31,937 nt of DNA, taken from contig CAYOPZ010000036.1 in assembly GCA_964406005.1 (NCBI GenBank), forward strand, positions 1 to 31,937, in the 5' to 3' direction. The position numbers were made by a program, and so were the translations under genes. This DNA comes from CAYOPZ01 sp964406005 (GTDB lineage Bacteria; Bacteroidota; Bacteroidia; Bacteroidales; SM23-62). Position 1 is the stretch's first letter. Every line of letters starts with the position of its first letter. The notes beneath the pieces are model-generated. The model saw only the letters and a list, made by a program, of their open reading frames with translations, searched no databases and had not been told where the DNA came from. Shown here piece by piece: positions 1 through 8,260 of this stretch.

Positions 1-26
1 AGGCTTACCTGCTATCGGTTTACATG

Positions 27-96
27 TGAGAAAGCAGATATAAAGAGCAGCCTTAAATCTCTGATTTCCAGCTGCGGTTTTATATCTGCCTTCTCA
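27..96. repeat. Long imperfect hairpin downstream of dnaB
   Basis: Bases 27-44 and 79-96 form an 18-bp inverted repeat with a single mismatch (A33 against C90, which becomes a G-U pair in a minus-strand transcript). Inside the loop, 47-51 (GCAGC) can also pair with 71-75 (GCTGC), extending the structure. It begins 35 bases beyond the dnaB stop. No T-tract follows on either strand, so it is not a classical intrinsic terminator. It may protect the dnaB mRNA 3' end, or it may be a dispersed palindromic element. The rest of 1-130 holds nothing I recognise. Confidence 0.6.
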
Positions 97-130
97 GGTC
101 TGATCAATGCGATATGTTCAGGGGATCCGT

Positions 131-1615
131 TCAATAAGGAGGCCCGGTGTCCGTGTCTTCGGAATTCATTTTCGACCCGACCGTGAAGCCCGTGCCCTCC
201 GGATCGTTTGCAGGCAGAGGCTGCAGCGCATCCAGCTCAATGAACTTCGCATATTCCTCCTTGAATTTCAACTGCACGTCACCTATCGGTCCGTTCCTGT
301 GCTTTGAAAGTATGATATCTGCAATTCCCACCAGTGAATTGCCCTGTTCGTCCTCGAATATGTCGTATTTCTCAGGCCTGTGGATGAATATAACAAGGTC
401 GGCGTCCTGTTCGATGGCACCTGATTCCCGAAGGTCTGACAGCTGCGGGCGCTTGTTCCCCGAGCGAAGTTCAACGGAACGGTTGAGCTGGGAAAGCGCG
501 ATAACCGGTATGTTAAGCTCCTTGGCCATGGATTTCAGGGCCCTTGAAATGGTGCTCACCTCCTGTTCCCGGCTCCCCTTCGAATCGCCTGTACCCGTCA
601 TAAGCTGCAGGTAGTCCACCACGACAAGCTCGATCTGGTGCTGCACCTTTAGGCGGCGGCATTTTGCCCGCAGCTCAAAGATTGATATGGCAGGCGTATC
701 GTCAATATATATGGGGGCTTCAACAAGGCTCTTGATTTTATATTCCAGCTGTTTCCATTCGTATTCTTCCAGACGTCCGTTCCGGATCCTGTCGGAAGGA
801 AGTTCGGTTTCAGAAACGATCAGGCGGTTGACCAGCTGTATGGAAGCCATTTCAAGGGAAAAGAAAGCGACCGGCCGGTTGTGTTCCACGGCAATATTTC
901 TCGCCATGGAAAGCACAAATGCGGTTTTCCCCATGGAAGGCCGGGCAGCTATAATCACCAGGTCTGACTTCTGCCATCCCGAGGTGATGCGGTCCAGCTT
1001 GGTGAATCCCGAAGGGACGCCGCTGAGATGGTCTTCCCTTTTACTTGCTTCTTCGATCTGTTGAATGGCATCTTTCACAAGTACATTCAGCTTGGCCGTT
1101 TCCCTTTTGATATTGCCTTCGGCAATCTCAAAAAGATCGCTTTCAGCCTGGTCAAGCAGGTCATCCACATCCATGGATTCATCAAAGGCCTTTTTCTGAA
1201 TGTCCGTGGAGACCCTGATCAGCTCCCTCTGAATGAATTTCTGCTGAATGATCCTGGCGTGGAATTCAAGGTGGGCTGCGGAAGCGACCTTGCCGGTAAG
1301 CTGGGTGATATACAGGGGTCCGCCCACTTCTTCGAGGGTTTTGTTCCGCTTCAGTTCCTCGGTTACGGTAAGTATATCAATGGCTTTCTCCTGCATGGAA
1401 AGATTCACTATGGCCTTGTAAATTTTCTGGTGCACATCCTTGTAAAAGCTCTCCGGCTTGAGAATGTCAATGACCGACAGTACAGCATCTTTTTCAAGCA
1501 TTACCGCACCGAGGACCGCTTCCTCAAGTTCAACCGCCTGGGGAGGCACTTTTCCGTATTCGGCATTCAGGCCGCCCAGGTTCGGGATGATTTTCGGATT
1601 GCCTTTGGCTGGCAT
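131..1615 (-). CDS. dnaB: Replicative DNA helicase DnaB
   Basis: This is the hexameric 5'-3' helicase that unwinds DNA at the replication fork and recruits primase. The product is 494 residues, usual for Bacteroidota DnaB. The N-terminal DnaB domain spans about residues 24-125. The RecA-like ATPase domain starts near 200, with Walker A ARPSMGKT (224-231), Walker B VVDYLQLM (332-339), the IPVIALSQLNR segment (369-379) and SGAIEQDAD (398-406), which carries the last ATPase motif. No intein interrupts the Walker motifs. The frame stays open 45 codons further upstream, but that stretch looks non-coding, and the start MPAKGNPK at 1615 fits the family better. It stands alone on the minus strand, divergent from ispE. 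Confidence 0.96.
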   Translation of the reverse strand: MPAKGNPKIIPNLGGLNAEYGKVPPQAVELEEAVLGAVMLEKDAVLSVIDILKPESFYKDVHQKIYKAIVNLSMQEKAIDILTVTEELKRNKTLEEVGGPLYITQLTGKVASAAHLEFHARIIQQKFIQRELIRVSTDIQKKAFDESMDVDDLLDQAESDLFEIAEGNIKRETAKLNVLVKDAIQQIEEASKREDHLSGVPSGFTKLDRITSGWQKSDLVIIAARPSMGKTAFVLSMARNIAVEHNRPVAFFSLEMASIQLVNRLIVSETELPSDRIRNGRLEEYEWKQLEYKIKSLVEAPIYIDDTPAISIFELRAKCRRLKVQHQIELVVVDYLQLMTGTGDSKGSREQEVSTISRALKSMAKELNIPVIALSQLNRSVELRSGNKRPQLSDLRESGAIEQDADLVIFIHRPEKYDIFEDEQGNSLVGIADIILSKHRNGPIGDVQLKFKEEYAKFIELDALQPLPANDPEGTGFTVGSKMNSEDTDTGPPY

Positions 1616-1683
1616 AAAGGATTCAATTATAGGTTTATGACCGGTTCCGTAAAATATCGCAGGAAATTCATACCGCAGGTCTT

Positions 1684-1691
1684 CAAAGGTA
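1684..1691 (-). promoter_or_regulatory. Candidate Bacteroidota -7 box for dnaB
   Basis: On the minus strand this octamer reads TACCTTTG, an exact match to the TAnnTTTG -7 consensus of Bacteroidota primary-sigma promoters. It would place transcription start about 60 bases before the dnaB ATG at 1615. The -33 element is poor. Short matches like this occur by chance. Confidence 0.35.
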
Positions 1692-1854
1692 TGAAATGAG
1701 CAGGCGAAATAAATCCCCGCTCCCTGCCCATTTATCCACATCGCCCGCAATCTTATTAACGCATCCTGTTAAAAATTAATGCGTACCTTTAGATATCAAG
1801 TCTGCATGTACTGCAACCGGCCTGTTCATCTTAAAAATTGTTAATAACGGCACC

Positions 1855-2682
1855 ATGCTTGTTTTTCCGAATGCAAAAATAAACCTCGGATTGCAGGTCA
1901 TCCGCAGGCGGCACGACGGGTTCCATGACATCGAATCCCTGCTTTACCCGCTTGTGTTAAGGGATGTGCTCGAGATACTCCCTGCATCCGCCCCTGTTGA
2001 CGATATGCCCGTGCTGCGGGTTACCGGGTCGGACGATGTGCCGGATACCGAATCGAATCTTTGTCTCAGGGCGGTTCGGCTGCTTCGAACGAAGCACGCT
2101 GTTCCCGAAGTCCGTATCCACCTGCACAAGGTCATTCCCGCAGGAAGCGGGCTCGGAGGCGGGTCGGCCGATGCAGCCTTTACGCTGAAAGCGGTCAATG
2201 ACCTCTGCAAGCTTGGACTGCCCCGGGAAACCCTTATGGAATATGCAGGCAGGATGGGCAGCGACTGTCCTTTTTTCATCTCCAACACCCCCAGCCTGGT
2301 TACCGGCAGGGGTGAAGTCCTCCATCCCCTGTCGCCCGGTCTGACCGGCCGCTATCTGTTGCTGGTTGTTCCTGATGTCAGGATCGATACTTCCCTCGCC
2401 TATAAAATGGTGAGATCCCGGTCCGGTGCAGAAAGGGTTTCCGACATTGTAAAACTTCCTCCGGAAAAATGGCAGGGAAGACTGTTGAATGATTTCGAAG
2501 CGCCGGTTTTCAGTGAATATCCCGAACTCCGCGCCATCAGGGACAGGCTCTGCAATTCAGGTGCAGTCTATGCCTCCATGTCCGGAAGCGGCTCAGCCCT
2601 GTACGGGATCTATAATGCTGAACCCGATGTGCCGGAAGAGTTTCATGCCTATTTCGTGCACACCCAAAAGCTGGGCTGGTGA
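1855..2682 (+). CDS. ispE: 4-diphosphocytidyl-2-C-methyl-D-erythritol kinase
   Basis: IspE phosphorylates CDP-methylerythritol with ATP in the non-mevalonate (MEP) isoprenoid pathway, in the cytoplasm. The 275-residue product starts MLVFPNAKINLGL, the family's N-terminal substrate-binding segment with Lys8. The GHMP-kinase glycine loop PAGSGLGGGSADAA is at residues 95-108 and the catalytic-Asp segment GSDCPFF at 135-141 (Asp137). A C-terminal GHMP motif, SMSGSGSALYG, is also present. The length is normal for the family. It faces the biotin carrier gene tail-to-tail with only six bases between the two stops, and has no plus-strand neighbour in the same operon. Confidence 0.95.
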   Translation: MLVFPNAKINLGLQVIRRRHDGFHDIESLLYPLVLRDVLEILPASAPVDDMPVLRVTGSDDVPDTESNLCLRAVRLLRTKHAVPEVRIHLHKVIPAGSGLGGGSADAAFTLKAVNDLCKLGLPRETLMEYAGRMGSDCPFFISNTPSLVTGRGEVLHPLSPGLTGRYLLLVVPDVRIDTSLAYKMVRSRSGAERVSDIVKLPPEKWQGRLLNDFEAPVFSEYPELRAIRDRLCNSGAVYASMSGSGSALYGIYNAEPDVPEEFHAYFVHTQKLGW

Positions 2683-2688
2683 CCACCT

Positions 2689-3105
2689 TTATTCCAGTTC
2701 CAGCATAAGGTGGTCCTTTGGGATCTTTTCCCCTTCGCTGACCTTGATGGATTTAATCCTGCCCGCAGTATGAAAAACCACCTTGTTTTTCATTTTCATC
2801 GCTTCCAGTATCAGCATTTGATCTCCCGGTTTGACTTCCTGACCCTCCTTTACAAAAATCTTTATAACGGTACCCGGTATGGTGGAAACAATTTCCTTAG
2901 GGTCGGGCAACGCCCATTGTTTCCTGTTCTTGAATTTTTCATTCAGCTGTGTACGGTATTTTGTACCTTCAACGACGAGAGACTTGCATCGCGTTCTTTT
3001 CTCCCCGCTTTCAGGGTCATGATCCGGATCCGTATTGACTGCGGCAACCTTGTCGGCAGGTTTACTCCCGGGCAAACGAACTCTGCTTTTTTTGGATTTT
3101 GCCAT
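2689..3105 (-). CDS. Biotin carboxyl carrier protein (biotin/lipoyl domain)
   Basis: This small protein carries the biotin that shuttles CO2 in a multisubunit acyl-CoA carboxylase or decarboxylase. It has 138 residues. The N-terminal half is charged and probably flexible; the C-terminal half (about 68-138) is a biotinyl domain with the attachment motif EAMKM, biotin-accepting Lys104, and a hinge proline-glycine (IPGTV) before it. It starts 11 bases after the carboxyltransferase gene ends, so the two are almost certainly cotranscribed and partners. It could equally be the biotin subunit of a propionyl-CoA carboxylase or of a methylmalonyl-CoA decarboxylase; the sequence here does not decide. 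Confidence 0.88.
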   Translation of the reverse strand: MAKSKKSRVRLPGSKPADKVAAVNTDPDHDPESGEKRTRCKSLVVEGTKYRTQLNEKFKNRKQWALPDPKEIVSTIPGTVIKIFVKEGQEVKPGDQMLILEAMKMKNKVVFHTAGRIKSIKVSEGEKIPKDHLMLELE

Positions 3106-3116
3106 ACCACGCTGGG

Positions 3117-4661
3117 TTAAAATGGAGGGATGCCATGTTTCTTGTTGGGCAGAAACACGGATTTGTTGCCGGCGACTTCAATGGCATGCAGCAAAACTTT
3201 ACGGGTTTCCGAAGGTTCAATAACCGAATCTATAAAACCTTTAGCGGCAGCCACATAGGGGTTTGCAAACTTGTTCTTATATTCTTTGACCTTTTGCTTT
3301 CTTACCTTTTCAGGATCTTCTGCAGAAGCAATTTCTTTCCGGAAAATTATATTTGCGGCACCCTCCGGACCCATCACTGCAATCTCCGCTCCGGGCCAGG
3401 CAAAGACAAAATCCGCCCGCAGGTGCCTTGATGCCATGGCTATGTATCCTCCCCCGTAAGCCTTCCTGAGGATCACGGTCATCTTCGGAACGGTAGCCTC
3501 ACTGTAAGCATAAAGCACCTTGGCCCCGTGCCGGATCACTCCGGCATGTTCCTGGTCCACCCCCGGAAGGTACCCGGGAAGATCCACCAGCGTAATGACG
3601 GGTATATTGAAAGCATCGCAGAACCGGATAAACCTGGCCGCCTTGTCGGATGAATCAACATCAAGAACCCCGGCCAGAACCATGGGCTGGTTGCATACGA
3701 ATCCGACGGTTTCGCCGCCCAGCCTTCCGAACCCGATCACCATGTTTTCCGCCCACATTTCCTGGACCTCAAAGAAGTCGGAATCATCCACGATCGCCCT
3801 GACCACATCCCGGACATCGTAGGGTTGTCTGGGATCGCCCGGAACAATGTCATCTATATTGAAATCAGCTATGGGTTCCTTTGTCGGATACTTTTTTGCC
3901 TTCTCCAGGTTGCTCCTTGGAATGAACGAGATCAATTTCTTGATCTGCTCAAAACATTCTGCTTCACTGGCTGAATAAAAATGGGCATTGCCGGAAGTCA
4001 CACTATGTACCCTTGCACCACCAAGGTCTTCCATGGATATTTCCTCGCCGAGCACTGTCTTGATCACTTCCGGCCCGGTAATAAACATCTTCGATATCTT
4101 ATCCACAACAAAAACAAAATCCGTCAGTGCCGGAGAGTATACGGCCCCGCCTGCACAGGGACCCAGGATCACCGAGATCTGGGGGATCACGCCCGATGAA
4201 AGCGTGTTGCGAAAAAAAATCTCCCCGTATCCTGCCAGTGAACTGACTCCTTCCTGTATTCGGGCCCCTCCGGAATCATTGATCCCGATCAGGGGCATTT
4301 TCATTTTCAGGGAATGATCCATGATCTTGGTGATCTTCCTGGCATGCATATTCCCGAGAGATCCCCCGGCCACTGTAAAATCCTGTGCGAAGATACAGAT
4401 GGGCGCCCCGAATATCGTACCTGTTCCGATGATAACCCCGTCCCCTGCCAGGGTTTTTTTATCCATGTCAAAATCCTTCGCTTCATGTTCCGCAAACATG
4501 TCATATTCGGTAAAGGAATCGTTGTCCAGAAGGGTTATGATCCTTTCACGGGCGGTCATTTTACCCATGGCTACCTGCTTTTCGATAGCTGCATCTCCAC
4601 CGCCTTTCAGGATTTCCTCACGTTTCTTCTGAAGTTCTTTGATCTTACGTTTCAATGCCAT
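3117..4661 (-). CDS. Acyl-CoA carboxylase carboxyltransferase subunit (propionyl-CoA carboxylase beta / MmdA type)
   Basis: This subunit moves carboxyl between biotin and a short-chain acyl-CoA, probably propionyl/methylmalonyl-CoA, and so links to succinate-propionate metabolism. The 514-residue product spans the whole crotonase-like carboxyltransferase family. Motifs include KMTARERI near the N-terminus, GGSLGNMHARKI, the oxyanion loop GPCAGGAVYSPALTDF in the first half, and DLPGYLPGVDQEHAG followed by KAYGGGYIAM in the second half. The biotin carrier gene follows 11 bases later. No biotin carboxylase (accC) or membrane decarboxylase beta subunit lies next door, so whether this acts as carboxylase or as sodium-pumping decarboxylase cannot be decided here. 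The start is the first ATG of a clear MALKRKIKELQKK N-terminus. Confidence 0.92.
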   Translation of the reverse strand: MALKRKIKELQKKREEILKGGGDAAIEKQVAMGKMTARERIITLLDNDSFTEYDMFAEHEAKDFDMDKKTLAGDGVIIGTGTIFGAPICIFAQDFTVAGGSLGNMHARKITKIMDHSLKMKMPLIGINDSGGARIQEGVSSLAGYGEIFFRNTLSSGVIPQISVILGPCAGGAVYSPALTDFVFVVDKISKMFITGPEVIKTVLGEEISMEDLGGARVHSVTSGNAHFYSASEAECFEQIKKLISFIPRSNLEKAKKYPTKEPIADFNIDDIVPGDPRQPYDVRDVVRAIVDDSDFFEVQEMWAENMVIGFGRLGGETVGFVCNQPMVLAGVLDVDSSDKAARFIRFCDAFNIPVITLVDLPGYLPGVDQEHAGVIRHGAKVLYAYSEATVPKMTVILRKAYGGGYIAMASRHLRADFVFAWPGAEIAVMGPEGAANIIFRKEIASAEDPEKVRKQKVKEYKNKFANPYVAAAKGFIDSVIEPSETRKVLLHAIEVAGNKSVFLPNKKHGIPPF

Positions 4662-4689
4662 ATTGTTATTGATTGCCGGTTGACTGACT

Positions 4690-4746
4690 GATTACAACAG
4701 ATGGAGTAAAATTGTATGCCGTTGGAATGGATTACAACATTACAAA
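4690..4746 (-). promoter_or_regulatory. Repeated TTGTAAT boxes in the carboxylase promoter region
   Basis: On the plus strand the 10-mer GATTACAACA occurs at 4690-4699 and again at 4730-4739, exactly 40 bases apart. A partial third copy, ATTACAAA, lies at 4739-4746. On the coding (minus) strand these read TTGTAAT. One of them sits about 18 bases before TACAATTT, a weak match to the TAnnTTTG box. Helically phased repeats upstream of a metabolic operon suggest a regulator site, but no regulator is identified. Confidence 0.35.
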
Positions 4747-4779
4747 ATCCCCCATTATAAAAAAAATTTTTCAGGATGA

Positions 4780-5877
4780 TTATTTTGGCGCCATGCGGTA
4801 GAGGACAATGGCAATCAGTGCATAGACAGCGTTAGGCATCCAGACGGCAACGGAGGGGTGCAGGCTGCCATTTATCGCAAACTGGGATGAGAATTGAAGG
4901 AACAGGAGGTAGGAGAAGGCGGTCAGTAATCCAATGCCCAGCTGCATGCCTATGCCTCCCTTGACCTTGCGTGAAGAAACGGATACACCGATCAGGGTAA
5001 GAATAAAGGCAGAAAAGGGGAAAGCATATCGTTTGTGCAACTCGATCTGGTATGCCTTGATGTTGGATTCCCCGAGCATCCTGAGCTGCTTGATATAGTT
5101 CCTCAGTTCCCGTATATTCATCGTTTCCATGTAATTCAACCTTCTTTTGAAGTCAGACGGATACATGGCCAGGGTAGTGTCGATCCGGGAGCCTGTAGTA
5201 ACCGTTTCCTTATAGCCGTCTATATCCCTGATGTAATAATTGCGTATGCTCCACTTATTGATAGTGGTGTCCCATTTTATATAATCCGACATCAGTTTTG
5301 ATACAAGTTTTCCGTCCTCGTACTTCTCAATGGAGAACCGGTATCCCAGGTCCGAAATTGTGCTGTAGCTTTCCATGTATATATATACCCCGGGTTCGAT
5401 CTGCCTGTGCAGATTGTTTTCAGATACCCTCTGAGGAACCGCATGATAGTAGACTTCTTCAAAATCAAGCCTTTTCCGGTTTGCATCAGGAATCACCAAA
5501 TCATTCAGTAAAAAGGACAGTATGGCAATTACGGCGGCCGAGAAGAAATACGGGATCAGGAGGCGGTTAAAGCTCATTCCGTTGCTGATGATGGCAATGA
5601 ACTCGGTCCTGTAAGCCATCCTTGAAGTAAAATAGATCACGGAGACAAAAGTGAACAGGGAACTGAAAAGGACGGCAAAGTAAGGAATGAAATTCAGGTA
5701 ATAGGTAAGCAGGATGTCCTTTAATACCGCATCATGGGCAAGGAAATTGTCAATCTTTTCCGAGAAATCGAATATCATTGCAATGGAAATTATGAGTGCA
5801 ATGGAAAAAAAGAAGGTCCCGAGGAACTTCCTTATGATGTACCTGTCGATGATGGTTATGCCCGGTATTCTTTTCAT
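4780..5877 (-). CDS. lptG: LptF/LptG-family lipopolysaccharide export permease
   Basis: This is an inner-membrane permease subunit of the ABC system that extracts lipopolysaccharide and passes it to the LptA bridge. It has 365 residues from the chosen start. Three N-terminal helices (about 17-37, 60-83, 105-126) are separated from three C-terminal helices (last 82 residues) by a large periplasmic beta-jellyroll-like segment, the family's standard layout. The ATG at 5877 overlaps the tgt stop as ATGA, which argues for this start over an in-frame ATG 13 codons upstream inside tgt. The downstream stop is followed by an A/T-rich run (4757-4771) without a good stem. LptF and LptG cannot be told apart safely by eye. 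Confidence 0.87.
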   Translation of the reverse strand: MKRIPGITIIDRYIIRKFLGTFFFSIALIISIAMIFDFSEKIDNFLAHDAVLKDILLTYYLNFIPYFAVLFSSLFTFVSVIYFTSRMAYRTEFIAIISNGMSFNRLLIPYFFSAAVIAILSFLLNDLVIPDANRKRLDFEEVYYHAVPQRVSENNLHRQIEPGVYIYMESYSTISDLGYRFSIEKYEDGKLVSKLMSDYIKWDTTINKWSIRNYYIRDIDGYKETVTTGSRIDTTLAMYPSDFKRRLNYMETMNIRELRNYIKQLRMLGESNIKAYQIELHKRYAFPFSAFILTLIGVSVSSRKVKGGIGMQLGIGLLTAFSYLLFLQFSSQFAINGSLHPSVAVWMPNAVYALIAIVLYRMAPK

Positions 5878-7004
5878 AACCTGTTGCCCAGTTTCGGGAT
5901 CATATTGCGTTTCCATGAACTGAAAGTCCCTTCTTCGATCCGTTCGCGTGCCTGTTCCATTAACCAGATGTAAAAGCGCAGATTATGCAGGCTTGCAATT
6001 TGTGCTCCGAGGATCTCTCCTGAGTTGATCAGATGACGTAAATAGGCCTTTGAATATTGTTGATCGATGCCACTGTCCCCGCACGCATCTATGACGCTGA
6101 AGTCGTTCTTCCACTTTTCATTCCTGATGTTTATGATGCCCTCCCGGGTGAACAGCTGGCCGTTCCGCCCGTTGCGTGTAGGGATGACACAATCGAACAT
6201 ATCAATGCCCATGGAAATGGCTTCCAGCATATTCACGGGCGTCCCCACCCCCATAAGGTACCTGGGCCTGTCTGCCGGAAGAATGCCGGTGACAAGGTCC
6301 ACCATTTCATACATGACATCTTCCGGTTCACCCACCGACAATCCTCCGATTGCATTACCCTCCATGCCTGCCGAGGCGATTTTCTCCGCAGACCGCTTCC
6401 TGAGGTCCCTGAAAGTGCTGCCCTGGACAATGGGAAACCAGGCCTGGTCGTAACCGTAAAGCGGCTGTGTCGCACGATACCTCTCAATGCCCCTCTCCAT
6501 CCATCGGTGGGTTAATTCCATGGATTCCCCTGCATCTTCATATTTGCAGGGATAGGGTGTGCACTCATCAAGGGCCATGATGATATCGGCCCCTATCGTT
6601 CTTTGCAGGTCCACCACATTTTCAGGTGAAAACGTATGGCGGGTGCCGTCTATATGGGAACGGAAAATTGTACCGTTCTCTTCTATGGTACGCTGGTCGG
6701 CCAGTGAAAAAATCTGGTATCCCCCGCTGTCCGTCAGCATGGCCCTGTCCCAGCCGGTAAAGCCATGAAGCCCACCGGCCCCCCGTATCACCCCGGTCCC
6801 CGGACGAAGGAACAGGTGGTAGGTATTCCCCAGGATAATGGATGCTTTCGTGTCCTCCCTGAGATCCTTCTGAGATACTCCCTTGACAGAGCCTGCAGTG
6901 CCAACTGGCATGAAAACAGGCGTCGGAACCGGCCCGTGATCTGTCTGAAACTCACCTGCCCGGGCATTGCTCTCGGGATCCGTATATTGTATTGAGAATT
7001 TCAT
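5874..7004 (-). CDS. tgt: tRNA-guanine transglycosylase (queuosine insertion)
   Basis: This enzyme exchanges the wobble guanine (G34) of tRNAs Asp, Asn, His and Tyr for the queuosine precursor preQ1. The 376-residue TIM barrel shows TDSGGYQ (Asp92, acid/base), MALDECTPY (144-152), GGLSVGE (220-226) and FDCVIPTRNGRNG (270-282), with the nucleophile Asp271. The usual CxCxxC zinc ligands before YSRAYL are absent: residues 306-316 read DACGDSGIDQQ, while the fourth ligand, His340, is kept. Conserved flanks argue against misreading. The gene overlaps lptG by four bases (ATGA), so the two are translationally coupled, and it diverges from the glycosyltransferase gene upstream. Confidence 0.95.
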   Translation of the reverse strand: MKFSIQYTDPESNARAGEFQTDHGPVPTPVFMPVGTAGSVKGVSQKDLREDTKASIILGNTYHLFLRPGTGVIRGAGGLHGFTGWDRAMLTDSGGYQIFSLADQRTIEENGTIFRSHIDGTRHTFSPENVVDLQRTIGADIIMALDECTPYPCKYEDAGESMELTHRWMERGIERYRATQPLYGYDQAWFPIVQGSTFRDLRKRSAEKIASAGMEGNAIGGLSVGEPEDVMYEMVDLVTGILPADRPRYLMGVGTPVNMLEAISMGIDMFDCVIPTRNGRNGQLFTREGIINIRNEKWKNDFSVIDACGDSGIDQQYSKAYLRHLINSGEILGAQIASLHNLRFYIWLMEQARERIEEGTFSSWKRNMIPKLGNRL

Positions 7005-7015
7005 AATACGGGGAT

Positions 7016-7032
7016 CAAACGCTAAGATAGCG
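7016..7032 (-). promoter_or_regulatory. Candidate tgt promoter box overlapping a small palindrome
   Basis: CGCTA at 7020-7024 and TAGCG at 7028-7032 form a perfect 5-bp inverted repeat. On the minus strand 7024-7016 reads TAGCGTTTG, one base longer than the TAnnTTTG box, 11 bases before the tgt ATG. The overlap of box and palindrome in a divergent intergenic region would suit an operator, but the match is weak. Confidence 0.25.
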
Positions 7033-7135
7033 ATTGTGTGGAAAAAATCTGAAGACTTCCCCTGCGGGGACTTATGCGCGTGGCAAAACTTTAAGTAAAT
7101 TGCGCAACCAATACAGGGCCGGTGCGGGTCTGGTT

Positions 7136-8260
7136 ATGGAAGAAACATCAATCGTTACCCGGACAATTCTTGTACTGTTTGCCGGAAGCTTTGTCATTCA
7201 GTCATTGTACTGGATCCTTGTATTCGCAAGGATACCCTTATGGCATCCGGGAAAACCCGGGACCAGGCGATTTCCCGTTTCCATTGTAATCTGTACCAAA
7301 AACGAGGAGGAAAACCTCAGGGCCAATCTGCCGCTGTTTCTATCACAGGACCATCCCGATTATGAAGTGCTGGTTGTGGATGACGCATCAAACGACGGTA
7401 CGCAGGAGGTATTGAGGGATCTGCAGAGGGTTTATCCCCACCTGCGTACCACCGCGATCAGGGAAAACGTACATATACGCCAGGGGAAGAAACTGGCGCT
7501 TACCGTCGGAATAAAGGGCGCAGCCAATGAGTGGTTGCTGCTCACGGATGCCGATTGCCGCCCGGCGAGCCGTCAATGGCTCCGCAACATGCAGCAGAAT
7601 TTCAGCAGGGAATGCCATATCGTCCTGGGATTCGGAAAATATGAAAGCAAAAAGGGCCTGCTGAATATCCTCATCCGTTACGACACATTGTTCACGGCAC
7701 TGCAATACCTGGGATTCGCCCTGGCCCGTCTTCCCTACATGGGGGTAGGAAGAAACCTGGCCTACAGAAAATCCCTTTTTTTCAAAAACAGGGGATTTGC
7801 CAGGCATTACGATCTGGCATCCGGCGACGATGATCTTTTCATCAACGAGGTTGCCAGGGGAAAAAATACCAGGATAGAAATCCGGCCGGAAAGCCATACC
7901 GTCTCAACACCTGAAAAAAACTGGCATAACTGGTACCACCAGAAGAGAAGGCATCTGACAACCGGCCCCCGGTACAGGTTAAGGACGAAGATCCTCCTTG
8001 GAGGTGAACTGTCATCCCGCATGGTGTTTTACCTTGCATTGATCCTGCTTCTTTCAAAGGCCATTCTGCTTCCCTGGATACTGTGCATATTCTTCATAAG
8101 ATTGCTGGTCACAGGTATTGTTGTCAAATTGGCCATGCGTCGTTTGAATGAAAAGTATTTATTATTACCTTCGCCAATACTGGATTTTGCCCTTCTCTGG
8201 ATCCAGGTTTTTATGGTCTTTTCCAATTACGTTGCAGCAAAGAGATCTCGATGGAAGTGA
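7136..8260 (+). CDS. Family 2 membrane glycosyltransferase
   Basis: This is a processive-type or lipid-linked GT2 enzyme, likely acting at the inner membrane in surface polysaccharide or glycolipid synthesis. It has 374 residues from ATG 7136. One N-terminal helix (about 9-31) is followed by the GT-A domain, with VSIVICTKNEEENL (48-61), VVDDASNDGT (80-89), the DXD-type TDADCRP (137-143), the GDDD catalytic-base region (230-233) and QKRRH (269-273), which resembles the QxxRW motif. Two or three C-terminal helices follow. The frame stays open to 7034, but the upstream residues look non-coding. Acceptor and sugar cannot be told. Its last ten bases overlap the sigma-factor start, so the two are coupled. 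Confidence 0.85.
   Translation: MEETSIVTRTILVLFAGSFVIQSLYWILVFARIPLWHPGKPGTRRFPVSIVICTKNEEENLRANLPLFLSQDHPDYEVLVVDDASNDGTQEVLRDLQRVYPHLRTTAIRENVHIRQGKKLALTVGIKGAANEWLLLTDADCRPASRQWLRNMQQNFSRECHIVLGFGKYESKKGLLNILIRYDTLFTALQYLGFALARLPYMGVGRNLAYRKSLFFKNRGFARHYDLASGDDDLFINEVARGKNTRIEIRPESHTVSTPEKNWHNWYHQKRRHLTTGPRYRLRTKILLGGELSSRMVFYLALILLLSKAILLPWILCIFFIRLLVTGIVVKLAMRRLNEKYLLLPSPILDFALLWIQVFMVFSNYVAAKRSRWK

Noticed and set aside
1028..1699. Plus-strand open frame opposite dnaB
   Set aside because: It lies inside the dnaB coding region, with a protein sequence unlike any family I know.
1616..1750. 45-codon N-terminal extension of dnaB
   Set aside because: Residues do not resemble DnaB N-termini, and a -7 promoter box lies inside this stretch.
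1759..1784. ACGCAT...ATGCGT inverted repeat before ispE
   Set aside because: Only 6 bp with a 14-base spacer; too weak to call an operator.
4757..4771. A/T run after lptG as an intrinsic terminator
   Set aside because: No GC-containing stem precedes the T-run on the minus strand.
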